Source: Mesorhizobium loti (GTDB lineage Bacteria > Pseudomonadota > Alphaproteobacteria > Rhizobiales > Rhizobiaceae). From it: DNA of 64,000 nt. Position 1 is the stretch's first letter. Each line of letters begins with the position of its first letter. This document shows positions 38,090 to 46,581 of this stretch, piece after piece. Under the pieces are notes generated by a model. It was not told the DNA's origin, did not search any database, and worked only from the letters and a program-made list of their open reading frames with translations. Both the position numbers and the translations under genes were made by a program. The stretch covers positions 124,001-188,000 of the forward strand of contig NZ_PJRO01000001.1 in assembly GCF_002858745.1 (NCBI RefSeq). The letters are read 5' to 3'.

Positions 38090-39595
38090 CTACTCCGCCG
38101 CCTGCTGTTCCGGCACATCGTCCAGTCGATTGGGATCGCCCGGCGTTGTCTCGCAGCCAAGATCGGGAAATGCAACGACCCGCCGTCCGTGGAAGTCGGT
38201 ACGCAACACGGCCAGGCCGCGTTCCTCAAAAAAGGACAGCAAGCGCCGCGCACGGCGAGCCGACTGTGTGCCGTAGGCTCGCGCCAGTGCCGCATCGGAT
38301 GGACAGGGTGAGCCAGTAACAGCTGCCTGCGCGACGATCAGGAACACCGCCTGCAGATCCTCAGGAACGTCGGCGGACAGCGCCAGCGCCTGTTGCCAGA
38401 CGTCGCTTGCCGCCGTTGTCTCATCGATCCCCGTCTTGGCGATTGCCAGCCGCCGCCGGAAAACCGAAAGTCCCAGCGGTTCGCCTGGTACACGACGGAT
38501 GCGGCAACGCACCAGAAAATCCTGGTAAAGCAATGAATCCGCTCGGAAAGCAGCATCGGGATCTTCGACTATCTCCGCCAGAACCGCCTTTATCGATGCT
38601 TCACGCTCGACTTCGTCAAACAAGGTTGGTGGCGGCTCTGAAGCAGCAGCCTGCTCAGGCAATGCACGCGACAGCTGCTCCAGGATGTCAGCGGTAGGCG
38701 TCGGCGCGGACGGACGCGGGCGGCGTACCACAGGTTGGCGCAATTCCTCGGGGCTCGGCGTCAGGATCAGACTCTCGACATCCTCTATGGCCTCCGGCAG
38801 CGGCGTCAGCTTCGGGCTGACCGAGCGCGCCGAAGTCTCGACTGTGCCGATGGCTACAGGTAGCGGCCGTCGCGACATGGCGGGCCCCAGCGCCACGAAA
38901 TTGCCGCGCGCCAGATCACGGAACATCTCCGCCTGACGGCGTTCCATGCCGAGCAGATCGGCTGCGCGCGCCATGTCGATGTCGAGGAAGGTGCGGCCCA
39001 TCAGGAAGTTGGAGGCTTCCGCCGCCACGTTTTTAGCAAGCTTGGCGAGGCGCTGCGTGGCGATGACACCAGCAAGGCCGCGTTTGCGGCCGCGGCACAT
39101 CAGGTTGGTCATGGCCCCGAGCGAGACCTTTCGCGCCTCGTCGGAGACCTCGCCTGCCACTGCAGGCGCAAACAGCTGCGCCTCGTCCACCACCACAAGG
39201 ACGGGATACCAGTAATCACGTTCGGCATCGAACATGCCGTTCAGAAAGGCGGCGGCGCCACGCATCTGCTGTTCGACGTCGAGACCTTCAAGATTGAGCA
39301 CGACGGAAGCGCGGTGCTGGCGAATACGGCCGGCAATGCCAGTAAGTTCGGCTTCCGTGCGCTGTGCATCGACCACGACATGGCCGAAACGGTCAGCGAG
39401 CGTGACGAAATCGCCTTCCGGGTCGATCACCACCTGCTGCACCCAGGGCGCGCTCTGTTCGAGCAGACGGCGCAGGAGATGCGATTTGCCGGAGCCAGAA
39501 TTGCCCTGTACCAGCAGGCGCGTTGCCAGCAATTCCTCAAGATCGAGCGTGGCGGCCGCGCCCGACGCCGTCCCCATCTCGATGGCTACCTTCAT
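38090..39595 (-). CDS. HerA-like/DUF87 P-loop ATPase
   Basis: ATPase of 501 residues. Walker A is GNSGSGKS (31-38), Walker B region VLVVVDEAQLFAP, and a sensor-type IATQRLAKLAKNV segment follows, as in HerA/FtsK-like DUF87 proteins. The C-terminal half (from about residue 260) is Pro-rich, then helical with a winged-helix-like end (RRARRLLSFFEERGLAVLR). HerA normally works with the nuclease NurA; no such gene is nearby. In many rhizobia it is a lone cytoplasmic protein of unknown role. Convergent with the lipase gene. Confidence 0.82.
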   Translation of the reverse strand: MKVAIEMGTASGAAATLDLEELLATRLLVQGNSGSGKSHLLRRLLEQSAPWVQQVVIDPEGDFVTLADRFGHVVVDAQRTEAELTGIAGRIRQHRASVVLNLEGLDVEQQMRGAAAFLNGMFDAERDYWYPVLVVVDEAQLFAPAVAGEVSDEARKVSLGAMTNLMCRGRKRGLAGVIATQRLAKLAKNVAAEASNFLMGRTFLDIDMARAADLLGMERRQAEMFRDLARGNFVALGPAMSRRPLPVAIGTVETSARSVSPKLTPLPEAIEDVESLILTPSPEELRQPVVRRPRPSAPTPTADILEQLSRALPEQAAASEPPPTLFDEVEREASIKAVLAEIVEDPDAAFRADSLLYQDFLVRCRIRRVPGEPLGLSVFRRRLAIAKTGIDETTAASDVWQQALALSADVPEDLQAVFLIVAQAAVTGSPCPSDAALARAYGTQSARRARRLLSFFEERGLAVLRTDFHGRRVVAFPDLGCETTPGDPNRLDDVPEQQAAE

Positions 39596-39614
39596 TCAAA
39601 ACCCCGGCCGAATT

Positions 39615-39718
39615 CCAGAGCGGAGCACGATCACAATGAATCGGCATTCCGCTCTATCGCATTGTTGTGCGCATGATTCTTGTCCGAAAAGTCTGCAACT
39701 TTTCGGGACCATGCTCCA
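39615..39718. repeat. Rhizobial intergenic mosaic element with two palindromes
   Basis: Palindrome A: AGAGCGGA (39617-39624) with TCCGCTCT (39648-39655). Palindrome B: CCGAAAAGT (39684-39692) with ACTTTTCGG (39698-39706), flanked by GCAT (39671) and ATGC (39711). The two-palindrome layout and sequence fit the RIME2-like class of rhizobial repeats, differing from the elements at 10485 and 55511. It fills the region upstream of the HerA-like gene. Confidence 0.75.
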
Positions 39719-39795
39719 GACATTTGGAGGCGAGGTCTAGCATCTCGCCGACCGCGATGCAGGGGCCGAATGGCGAAACCCACAGAAGAGGTGCC

Positions 39796-41058
39796 CTACC
39801 CCGCCAGGATCGAAGCGTCGAGGTCGCTTGTCTTGGTCAGCCCGGCCAGCGCGAGCGTCAGGTCGAATTCGGCGACGATGTTGCGGATCACTTCACGTAC
39901 ACCCGTTTCGCCTGCAAGAGCCAACCCATAGACGTAGGGCCGGCCGATCAGCACGGCGGTAGCGCCGAGCGCCAGCGCCTTGGCGACATCGCCACCCGAG
40001 CGTATGCCGGAATCAAGCAGAATCGGCAGGCCGTCAGACGCGGAAACGATGCCCGGCAAGGCGTCCAGCGTAGCGATCTCGCCATCGACCTGGCGGCCGC
40101 CGTGATTTGAAACGATGATGCCGTCGACGCCGTGCTCGTGCGCCAGCCGCGCATCATCGGCGTGGCGGATACCCTTGAGCAGGATCGGCAACCTGGTCAT
40201 GCCGCGCAGCCGCTTGATGTCGGCCCAATTCAGGTCCGGCCGCGAATAGGTCGCCGTGAAATGGGCAACAGCCGCGCGCATCTGCTGCATCGACAGGCCG
40301 AACTCCTGGCCCTTTCGGCGCAGGCTGAGCGCCGTCGAAATCAGGTCGAACCCGCGCGGCTTCACACCGGTTTGCGGAGGGCTCGGCGGAATCTTGCTCC
40401 TGAAAACGGGATCACTGAGGTACTGGCCGAGCCCCAGCCCGCGCAGAAACGGCAGGTAGGCCGCGTCGAGATCGCGGGGGCGCCACCCCAGCAGCGTGGT
40501 ATCGAGCGTGACGGCGATCGCCTCGCAGCCGCATTTCTCGGCACGACCGACAACGGATCGCACGAAGTCGTCATCGCTCGACCAGTAGAGCTGAAACCAG
40601 CGCGGTGCATCGCCCATGGCGGCTGCGCATTGTTCCATCGGCACGGAAGCCTGGTTGGAAAAGACGTAGGCGACACCTTCCGCGGCTGCGGCTCGGGCAA
40701 CGGCAAGGTCCGCTTCGGGGTGCACCATCTCCAGCACGCCGACCGGATCGAGCAGAATCGGCACGGCGTGCCGGCGGCCGAACAACGTCACCGAAAGGTC
40801 GCGCCGGGAAACGTCGCGCAACACGCGCGGTACCATCCGATGGCGCTCGAAGGCGGCGCGGTTGCCACGCATCGTCGCCTCACTGCCGGCGCCGCCGACA
40901 ATATATGCGGCTGCCTGTGCCGTCATCTTGCGGATCGCCGCCTGCTCCAGAAGGTCCGGGGCGACCGGGACTGTCTGACGTTTGCCGCCGGCGCCGGTGA
41001 CGTAAATCTGCATCTGGCGCAGACGGCCGGGCGCATTGCCGGGCTGTGCTTCCGTCAT
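39796..41058 (-). CDS. FMN-dependent alpha-hydroxy-acid oxidase/dehydrogenase
   Basis: TIM-barrel flavoenzyme of 420 residues. Active-site blocks are the late [10 protein letters not shown] (His-Gly-Gly-Arg of the family), [14 protein letters not shown] (Lys), the FMN phosphate site [19 protein letters not shown], and an early [20 protein letters not shown]. Longer than LldD and closer to the lactate 2-monooxygenase/long hydroxy-acid oxidase group; substrate (lactate, glycolate or mandelate-like) undetermined. A Met at residue 16 is a possible alternative start. Confidence 0.88.
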   Translation of the reverse strand: MTEAQPGNAPGRLRQMQIYVTGAGGKRQTVPVAPDLLEQAAIRKMTAQAAAYIVGGAGSEATMRGNRAAFERHRMVPRVLRDVSRRDLSVTLFGRRHAVPILLDPVGVLEMVHPEADLAVARAAAAEGVAYVFSNQASVPMEQCAAAMGDAPRWFQLYWSSDDDFVRSVVGRAEKCGCEAIAVTLDTTLLGWRPRDLDAAYLPFLRGLGLGQYLSDPVFRSKIPPSPPQTGVKPRGFDLISTALSLRRKGQEFGLSMQQMRAAVAHFTATYSRPDLNWADIKRLRGMTRLPILLKGIRHADDARLAHEHGVDGIIVSNHGGRQVDGEIATLDALPGIVSASDGLPILLDSGIRSGGDVAKALALGATAVLIGRPYVYGLALAGETGVREVIRNIVAEFDLTLALAGLTKTSDLDASILAG

Positions 41059-41109
41059 TCCCCCTCCAACCTTGTCGCGGCTGGGCCGCCGAAACGCCCC
41101 ACAAAAAAT

Positions 41110-41481
41110 TCAGCTTCTCGCTGCTTCGAACAATTCGATCACATTGCCCGACGGATCCAGGCACAAGATCTGCCGGCCGCCAGGCCCTTCGACCATGGCA
41201 TTGCGAAACGACACGCCTTCGTCCCGCAAAGCGCTCACCAAGGTTGGCAGGTCCGTCACTTCGAGCACGAACCTGTTCCAGCCACCTGGCTCAGGCACCG
41301 CACCGTCCGGCATGGGCCGAGAGGCGGAAGCGTGCTGTCCCGCCAGCCACAACGTGAGGTCACCGCGATTGAGGATCGCCATGTTGGGGCCGAACTGCTG
41401 GCGCAACTCGAAACCCAGGTGCTTCGTGTAGAAGGATACCGAAGCATCGACGTCGCCGACAAAATAACGGACGGTGGTCAC
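41110..41481 (-). CDS. VOC/glyoxalase-family protein
   Basis: Single-module vicinal oxygen chelate protein of 123 residues. It starts TVRYFVGDVDASVSFYTKHLGFEL and ends CLDPSGNVIELFEA, the two halves of the beta-alpha-beta-beta-beta fold. Glu in the last strand is a likely metal ligand. It begins directly after the phasin stop (1 bp), implying co-transcription. Reaction unknown. Confidence 0.82.
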   Translation of the reverse strand: MTTVRYFVGDVDASVSFYTKHLGFELRQQFGPNMAILNRGDLTLWLAGQHASASRPMPDGAVPEPGGWNRFVLEVTDLPTLVSALRDEGVSFRNAMVEGPGGRQILCLDPSGNVIELFEAARS

Positions 41482-41910
41482 CTATTTCTTCTCGTAGCTC
41501 TGCCGGATCTCGTCCATCGCATCCTTGATGCGAGCACGCAGGATATCGACCGATTCCGTGCCCGACTTCTTGACAATGTCGGCCACCTCGCCGGCGTTCT
41601 TCACCGCGGCTTCGAACGACTTGCGCGCGAAATCCGCCTGCTTGGCGATCAGCTCCTGCGGATTGCCGGGCGCCCGGTAATTCTGGCTGAGTTCGGTGAT
41701 TTCGCGCAGGGAATCCTGCAGCACTTCGCGCTGCCTGGCCATGATCGAGGAAGCGCCCGTTGCCGTCGCCCTTGCCGATTTCTCCAGCGCCTCGAGGTTC
41801 TTGCGGTGATGGCTGAGGATCGCGTCGACATCCACCTGCGGCATTTTCAGGTCGCGGCCGAGCTTGCTGAACATGTCCATGAAGGATTCGGGTTCGGGCT
41901 GTTTGGCCAT
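41482..41910 (-). CDS. Phasin-family granule protein
   Basis: Protein of 142 residues, helical and rich in Ala, Glu and Lys, with FMDMFSKLGRDLKMPQVDVDAIL and LEALEKSARATATGASSIMARQREV, the TIGR01841-type phasin layout. It binds the surface of PHA or other storage granules. The ATG at 41910 follows GAGGAGAAG. Unlike the phasin at 43580 it shows no TGC-N3-GCA palindromes upstream. Lies near the phaC operon but is separated from it. Confidence 0.85.
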   Translation of the reverse strand: MAKQPEPESFMDMFSKLGRDLKMPQVDVDAILSHHRKNLEALEKSARATATGASSIMARQREVLQDSLREITELSQNYRAPGNPQELIAKQADFARKSFEAAVKNAGEVADIVKKSGTESVDILRARIKDAMDEIRQSYEKK

Positions 41911-41981
41911 GGTCGTCTTCTCCTCCTTTTGTCGCCGGCGCGATTGCCGCAAGGGTGAGAATAGACCAGGAAATACAACCG

Positions 41982-43280
41982 TCAATTGACGAGAAACAGC
42001 CGTTCCACCGTGTAGAGCACCAAGCCAGCCAGACCGCCGATGATCATGCCGTTGAAGCGGATATATTGCAGGTCGCGGCCGATGTTCATCTCGATCAGGC
42101 GGGTCAGTTGCGCGAGATCCCAGCGCTTGACCTGATCGGCGATGAACTTGGAGACGCCACTCTTCTGGCTTTCCACGAAGGAGGCGAGAGCAACGACAAA
42201 CCCCTGGTTCATGTCGGCCCTGATCTGCGGATCACCCGCCAGGTGACGCCCGACCTCGACGAACATGCCGGTCAAGTGTTGCCGGATCATCGAATTCTCG
42301 GCGACCGCATCCTGCTCGATGAAACGACGCAAACTGTCCCACATGTCATGTGCCAAGTCGCGGATTTCCGGCCGCGCCAGGAAGCCACGTTTCAACCGCT
42401 CGGCGCGGCGGGCATATTCTTTCGACTGACGCAGCCGTTCGATGAACTTCGCGACGAAACGGTCGAACTCCTCACGCATCGGGTGATCGGGATCGGCCCT
42501 CACCTCCTCCAGCAGCGAGCCGGCGGAAGCAACGATCTTCTTCAGGAGATACGCGTCGGCACGGAACAAATTGAAAAGCGAAGGCAACTCCTCGCGGATC
42601 TTCTCACGCATGGTCGCAAGTGCCTGCTCATCGTTGAGAAAACGACCGATGACCCGGGTGAATTCGTCGAACAATTTCTGGTGGCGGCGATCCTCGGTGA
42701 AGGCTTCCAGCAATTCGGCAGCCAGCGGTGCCACCTGAACCTTTTCCATCTGCTCCAGCATGCGCTGCGTGACGAAGCCGCGCAGGCCGGATTGTTCAAT
42801 AGCGCCGAGTGTCTGGGGCACGAGTCGAACGACGAAGCGCGAAAGACCCGCAGCACGCTCGCCATCTGACAACCAGTCGGCGACCAACGAGGCAAAGTCG
42901 ACTTCATTCAGCTTTTCCCGGACTGGACCGGGCGCGAGAAAATTGACCTCGATAAAACGGCCGAGATTGTCGGCGATACGGGTCTGGTTTTCGGGAATAA
43001 TCGCGGTGTGCGGGATCGGCAAGCCGAGCGGTCGCTTGAACAGCGCCACCACGGCATACCAGTCGGCCAGGCCGCCTATGGTGGCGGCCTCGGCAAAGGC
43101 TGCAATGAAGGCCAGCCACGGATAGCTTGCCTCAAAGGACTTCGAGACCGCGAATACCACCACGCAGAGCGCAAGCGCTGCAGCGGCCACGAATTTCGTG
43201 CGCCGTAGCGCCGCGAGCTTTACCTCCGCATCCTTGTCGGTGCCCAACAATCCCGTGGCGGTAGCATCCTGATGCGACAT
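41982..43280 (-). CDS. DUF445 membrane-anchored protein
   Basis: Protein of 432 residues. After a polar start there are two hydrophobic segments (AAALALCVVVFAV at about 33-45; FIAAFAEAATIGGLADWYAVVALF at about 58-81), the GGLADWYAVVALFKRPLGLPIPHTAIIP block typical of DUF445, a long helical region, and a final hydrophobic segment (MIIGGLAGLVLYTVERLFLV). The role is unknown. Divergent from the phasin gene. Confidence 0.88.
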   Translation of the reverse strand: MSHQDATATGLLGTDKDAEVKLAALRRTKFVAAAALALCVVVFAVSKSFEASYPWLAFIAAFAEAATIGGLADWYAVVALFKRPLGLPIPHTAIIPENQTRIADNLGRFIEVNFLAPGPVREKLNEVDFASLVADWLSDGERAAGLSRFVVRLVPQTLGAIEQSGLRGFVTQRMLEQMEKVQVAPLAAELLEAFTEDRRHQKLFDEFTRVIGRFLNDEQALATMREKIREELPSLFNLFRADAYLLKKIVASAGSLLEEVRADPDHPMREEFDRFVAKFIERLRQSKEYARRAERLKRGFLARPEIRDLAHDMWDSLRRFIEQDAVAENSMIRQHLTGMFVEVGRHLAGDPQIRADMNQGFVVALASFVESQKSGVSKFIADQVKRWDLAQLTRLIEMNIGRDLQYIRFNGMIIGGLAGLVLYTVERLFLVN

Positions 43281-43457
43281 CTATGGTCCGCTCCTGCCTG
43301 CTCAATGACGCAAGCTTAGCATCGGAAAATGGGAATGCGCATGCCGATTGCTATGCGGCATCGGCCATATGCTAAGCCATATTGCTGTGTTTTCGACCTC
43401 ATTTCGTTTAGCCAGCGATAATTTAAACGCTTTTATAACAATATGTTAGAGTCGATA

Positions 43458-43491
43458 TTGCAATGCAATAAAAATCTATGTTGCATTGCAC
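43458..43491 (+). promoter_or_regulatory. Tandem TGC-N3-GCA palindromes, candidate PhaR operators
   Basis: TTGCAATGCAA (43458-43468, perfect palindrome) and TTGCATTGCAC (43481-43491, 10 of 11) are centred 23 bp apart. PhaR, the PHA-sensing repressor of alphaproteobacteria, binds CTGC-N3/4-GCAG-like sites in phasin promoters, and these share the TGC-N3-GCA core. The second site overlaps the likely -35 box, which suits repression. The regulator gene itself is not in the window. Confidence 0.7.
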
Positions 43492-43509
43492 AAAAATCGC
43501 TCCTATATG
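43481..43509 (+). promoter_or_regulatory. Predicted sigma-70 promoter of the second phasin gene
   Basis: TTGCAT at 43481-43486 and TATATG at 43504-43509 are separated by 17 bp. This lies about 70 bp ahead of the phasin ATG at 43580, in an AT-rich stretch distinct from the surrounding DNA. The remaining 43281-43457 interval contains no assigned feature. Confidence 0.6.
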
Positions 43510-43579
43510 CTCGCCATGCTCCGGGTCGATCCTGAACGGAGCGCAACCCATAGCTCCCTTATGAGGATGGAGAATCGCC

Positions 43580-44065
43580 ATGACCAAGACCGCAAAGACC
43601 ACCGCACCTGCTTCCAACTATTTTTCCTCGATCAAGAACGCTTTCGACGGTGTTCAGTCGAAGCTTGAAGTTCCTGCTGCCGCCCGCGATTTCGTGAAGC
43701 GTGGCGCCTCGACCGCCAAGGAGCGCGCCGAGACCGTTCATGGTGGCGCTGCCAAGCTGACCGACGGTGTCGAGAAATTTGCCGCTTCCTTCGTTGCCGG
43801 CTACGCCAACTTCTCCCGTGGCCTGCTCGACGCGACGCTGGCCAATGTTCAGCACACCCTGACCACGGTTGAGAAGATTGCCGGTGCGCAGTCCTTCAAC
43901 GAAGCCGTTCAGATCCAGGCCGACTTCGTGCGTGAAAATGCTTCGGCCAACATCGAGCGCGTCCGTGGCGCTGCCGAGACCGCCAAGACCACCGTCGTCG
44001 AAGGTACCAAGACCGTTCAGGCCGAAATCGGCAAGCTCTACACCTTCGACAAGAAGGCTGCCTGA
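43580..44065 (+). CDS. Phasin (Phasin_2-type)
   Basis: Protein of 161 residues, helical and Ala/Lys-rich: FSSIKNAFDGVQSKLEV, RDFVKRGASTAKERAETVHGG, FVAGYANFSRGLLDATLANV, then NEAVQIQADFVRENASANIERV. It is the major-phasin type of rhizobia, coating PHA granules. Codon choice is strongly biased to C/T-ending favoured codons (for example GCC, ACC, AAG, GTT), as expected for a highly expressed gene. Preceded by a strong promoter with PhaR-like palindromes and followed by a strong terminator. Confidence 0.9.
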   Translation: MTKTAKTTAPASNYFSSIKNAFDGVQSKLEVPAAARDFVKRGASTAKERAETVHGGAAKLTDGVEKFAASFVAGYANFSRGLLDATLANVQHTLTTVEKIAGAQSFNEAVQIQADFVRENASANIERVRGAAETAKTTVVEGTKTVQAEIGKLYTFDKKAA

Positions 44066-44171
44066 GTACGAAGCCGGACAAGCCGGCATGCACTGAAACC
44101 ATCCGCGCGGAAAACTCCGCATTACCGGTTCTGATTTCTGTACGAGTGCAAGTCGCGTAAGATGTTCGCGT

Positions 44172-44200
44172 AAAAAGGCCCGCTTCCCGGCGGGCCTTTT
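44172..44200 (+). terminator. Intrinsic terminator of the phasin gene
   Basis: AAAAGGCCCG pairs with CGGGCCTTTT around CTTCC, followed by CGTTTC. It lies about 105 bp downstream of the phasin stop; a long 3' region precedes it. Confidence 0.85.
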
Positions 44201-44223
44201 CGTTTCCGCATCCCCAGGCAAAA

Positions 44224-44244
44224 GGCCGGGTCGTCGACCCGGCC
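44224..44244 (-). terminator. Intrinsic terminator for the DUF1344 gene
   Basis: Perfect stem GGCCGGGTC / GACCCGGCC with a 3-nt loop, followed on the minus strand by TTTTGCC. It is about 60 bp after the stop of the gene ending at 44307. Confidence 0.75.
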
Positions 44245-44306
44245 AGTTCGCGGCAATTACCATTGCAATTTCAGTCCGAGGCGCCGGAAATAGACGCCTC
44301 TGCTGT

Positions 44307-44564
44307 TTATTTCGACGGCTTGATGCTCTGCACCGTCGTTTTGCCTGCGGCATCCGTCGAATAGCTGACCAGCACCTTGTCGCCAGCCTTCAGGCTGGCG
44401 GCCTTGACACCTGCCGGCAGCTTGACCGTCTGGCCATTGTCGAGCGTGACCGAACTGGTCAGCGCATCGACCTTCTTGATGGTGGCCTTGAGATCCTTGG
44501 CGATTGCACCATTCACGCCGGCAAGTGCGAGCACGATAGCGGTCGCGGCAATATACTTCCTCAT
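44307..44564 (-). CDS. DUF1344 periplasmic protein
   Basis: Protein of 85 residues with a signal peptide (MRKYIAATAIVLALAGVNGA, then IAKDLKATIKKVDA). The ATG at 44564 follows AAGGAGTT; the longer frame to 44621 is not supported. The mature part is a small beta-rich domain (SVTLDNGQTVKLPAGV, DKVLVSYSTDAAGKTTV) typical of DUF1344, common in Rhizobiales; function unknown. Confidence 0.82.
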   Translation of the reverse strand: MRKYIAATAIVLALAGVNGAIAKDLKATIKKVDALTSSVTLDNGQTVKLPAGVKAASLKAGDKVLVSYSTDAAGKTTVQSIKPSK

Positions 44565-44656
44565 GGGGGTAACTCCTTTTGTTGAGGCACCACCACACTG
44601 AAGGCCCGATCTCACGGGCACATTGCCGCCACCATACCGATTGGTAAGGTGAGAGC

Positions 44657-45106
44657 CTATTTCACCACCAAAACCGGGATGGACGAGTGTGCCAGCACTT
44701 CCGCGGTCTGGCTACCGAGCAGCACGCGCTCGACACCACGCCGGCCATGCGACGCAATCACAACAAGATCGGCCTTGTGCGCCTTGGCGGCTTCCAAAAT
44801 CGCGTCGGCAGCACGCTGGTCAGGTACATGGACAAGATCGGCATCGACACCGGCCTTGGTAGCCTCAGCCTTGACGGCCGCCAGGATTTTCTCCGCATCC
44901 TCTTTCTGTGCGGCGCTGAATTCCTGCATGTCCGCGCCGGATGGAACCCAGCCGGCACCAAGCGCAAAGCCGGACACCGGAAACGGCTCAGTGGCGGTCA
45001 CGACCGTAACCTTGGCGCCCAATGCCTTGGCGAGCGCCAAACCCTGCTTGACCCCCTTGCCGGCAAGATCGGAACCGTCGGTCGGAACAAGAATATGTTT
45101 GTACAT
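44657..45106 (-). CDS. Universal stress protein (UspA type)
   Basis: Protein of 149 residues. It starts MYKHILVPTDGSDLAGKG and has the ATP-binding motif SHGRRGVERVLLGSQTAEVL (G-2X-G-9X-GS). The ATG at 45106 follows GGAG. A perfect FNR/FixK-type box sits 51 bp upstream, so expression is probably induced at low oxygen, as for several Usp genes. Single-gene unit. Confidence 0.9.
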   Translation of the reverse strand: MYKHILVPTDGSDLAGKGVKQGLALAKALGAKVTVVTATEPFPVSGFALGAGWVPSGADMQEFSAAQKEDAEKILAAVKAEATKAGVDADLVHVPDQRAADAILEAAKAHKADLVVIASHGRRGVERVLLGSQTAEVLAHSSIPVLVVK

Positions 45107-45156
45107 CGCAATCTCCATTGGTCAGTAAAACCTCCCATAAAGAAATTGGGCATGCG

Positions 45157-45170
45157 TTGATCAAGATCAA
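45157..45170 (-). promoter_or_regulatory. FNR/FixK-type anaerobox
   Basis: TTGATCAAGATCAA matches the consensus TTGAT-N4-ATCAA exactly. Centred 58 bp before the usp ATG. On the minus strand a TTTTAC at 45130-45125 would put the transcription start about 44 bp from the box centre, near the class II position. The remaining 45171-45455 shows no gene or other signal. Confidence 0.8.
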
Positions 45171-45455
45171 CCGGGCAGTTGCAAAGCGAGAATGGGCCAG
45201 ACCGATGCGGGTGCGGGTGCAGGAATGTTCCACTCCATTGGGCGTAGTTACCGCCTGTCGTGTTCGTGCAATGAAATCGTGATCGAAGCGTCCGACAGGC
45301 TTGCAGGTCCCTTGGTCGAATCGAGACATGGGACTTGCTCGGCCTCGAGCAGCGTCCTGGAACGCCGGCACGGCAAGTGCCGTCCCGTCTCGTGACTGGC
45401 AAGTTTCTTAGCGGTCCGTTATGTGTCGCTGCCCGAATAACCATAGGAACACGTG

Positions 45456-46445
45456 ATGGCGAACAAGAACATCGACCACGCTTTTACCGCCCGCGGTAAA
45501 ACCGGCCACTCCTATGAGCCGACCTATGCTGGTGCCTTGTCGTTCATGCGCCGCAAATACACCAAGGATGTAAAGGGCGTGGACGCCGTTGTGTGGGGCA
45601 TCCCGTTCGACGCTGCGGTGACGAACCGTCCCGGCGCACGTTTCGGGCCGCAGGCAATACGGCGTGCCTCGGCCATTTTCGACAATGATCCGCAATATCC
45701 ATTCTCACGCGAGTTTTTCGACCACCTCGCTGTGGTCGACTATGGCGACTGCCTGCTGGACACCGGCAACCACCAGAAGACCCCTGGCATCATCGAACGC
45801 GAAGCCGCCAAGATCCTGAAGAGCGGGGCATTCCTGCTTTCGCTCGGCGGCGATCATTTCGTCACCTATCCGTTGCTGAAGGCTCATGCCGCCGTGCACG
45901 GCCCCTTGGCCTTCGTGCAATTCGATGCGCATCAGGACACCTGGCCGGATGACGGCAAGCGCATCGACCACGGCTCGTTTGTCGGCCGTGCCGTCAAGGA
46001 AGGCCTCATCGACCCCGACCGTTCGATCCAGATCGGCATCCGCACGCACGCGCCGGATACCTTCGGTATCAAGATCCTGCACGGCTATGAAGTCGAGGAG
46101 ATGCGCGCCGCCGACATCGCCTACGCCATTGTCGAGCGTACCGGCGGACGCAAGACCTACCTCACTTTTGACATCGACTGCCTCGATCCTGCCTTTGCGC
46201 CCGGAACCGGCACGCCCGTTTCAGGCGGCCCGAGCTCGTCCAAGATCTTGTCGACGCTGCGGCTGCTCAGCCAGATCGACCTTGTCGGAGCCGATGTCGT
46301 GGAGGTTGCGCCAGCCTACGATCATGCCGATATAACGGCCATCGCCGGCTCGACCATCGCCATGCATTATCTCGGCCTGCTGGCGGAACGAAAGGCGAGA
46401 GCCGACGAGAACAACAACCAGACCCATACCGGTCAGGACATCTAA
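45456..46445 (+). CDS. speB: Agmatinase/ureohydrolase
   Basis: Ureohydrolase of 329 residues (ATG at 45456, AGGA upstream; a GTG three bases earlier is possible). It has the binuclear Mn motifs GGDH (131-134), FDAHQDT (156-162) and FDIDCLDPAFAPGTGTP, with GIRTHAPDTFGI between. The DIDCLDPAFAPGTGTP form fits agmatinase, giving putrescine and urea, but arginase-like guanidinobutyrase activity cannot be excluded. The C-terminus ends NNNQTHTGQDI. Confidence 0.9.
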   Translation: MANKNIDHAFTARGKTGHSYEPTYAGALSFMRRKYTKDVKGVDAVVWGIPFDAAVTNRPGARFGPQAIRRASAIFDNDPQYPFSREFFDHLAVVDYGDCLLDTGNHQKTPGIIEREAAKILKSGAFLLSLGGDHFVTYPLLKAHAAVHGPLAFVQFDAHQDTWPDDGKRIDHGSFVGRAVKEGLIDPDRSIQIGIRTHAPDTFGIKILHGYEVEEMRAADIAYAIVERTGGRKTYLTFDIDCLDPAFAPGTGTPVSGGPSSSKILSTLRLLSQIDLVGADVVEVAPAYDHADITAIAGSTIAMHYLGLLAERKARADENNNQTHTGQDI

Positions 46446-46548
46446 GCAGGTTCCGCAAAAGTGTCACACGGTTTTGCGATCAGCACCTGCGACAAGACAA
46501 CGAGCTAAGCTGACGAAGCATGGGCGAAGCCATGCAAGTCTGCTTAGC
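46446..46548. repeat. Two-palindrome mosaic element between speB and argC
   Basis: First hairpin: GCAGGT (46446-46451) with ACCTGC (46485-46490), enclosing GCAAAA/TTTTGC. Second hairpin: GCTAAGC (46504-46510) with GCTTAGC (46542-46548), enclosing GCATGG/CCATGC. The two-palindrome layout, about 103 bp, fits a RIME-class element; it starts 1 bp after the speB stop and may also end that transcript. Confidence 0.65.
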
Positions 46549-46581
46549 GTCCCGGCCAGAAAGATCGGACCAGACAAGGCA

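Noticed and set aside
38090..39595. Anti-phage HerA system
   Set aside because: No nuclease, Sir2 or DUF4297 partner next to it; neighbours are metabolic.
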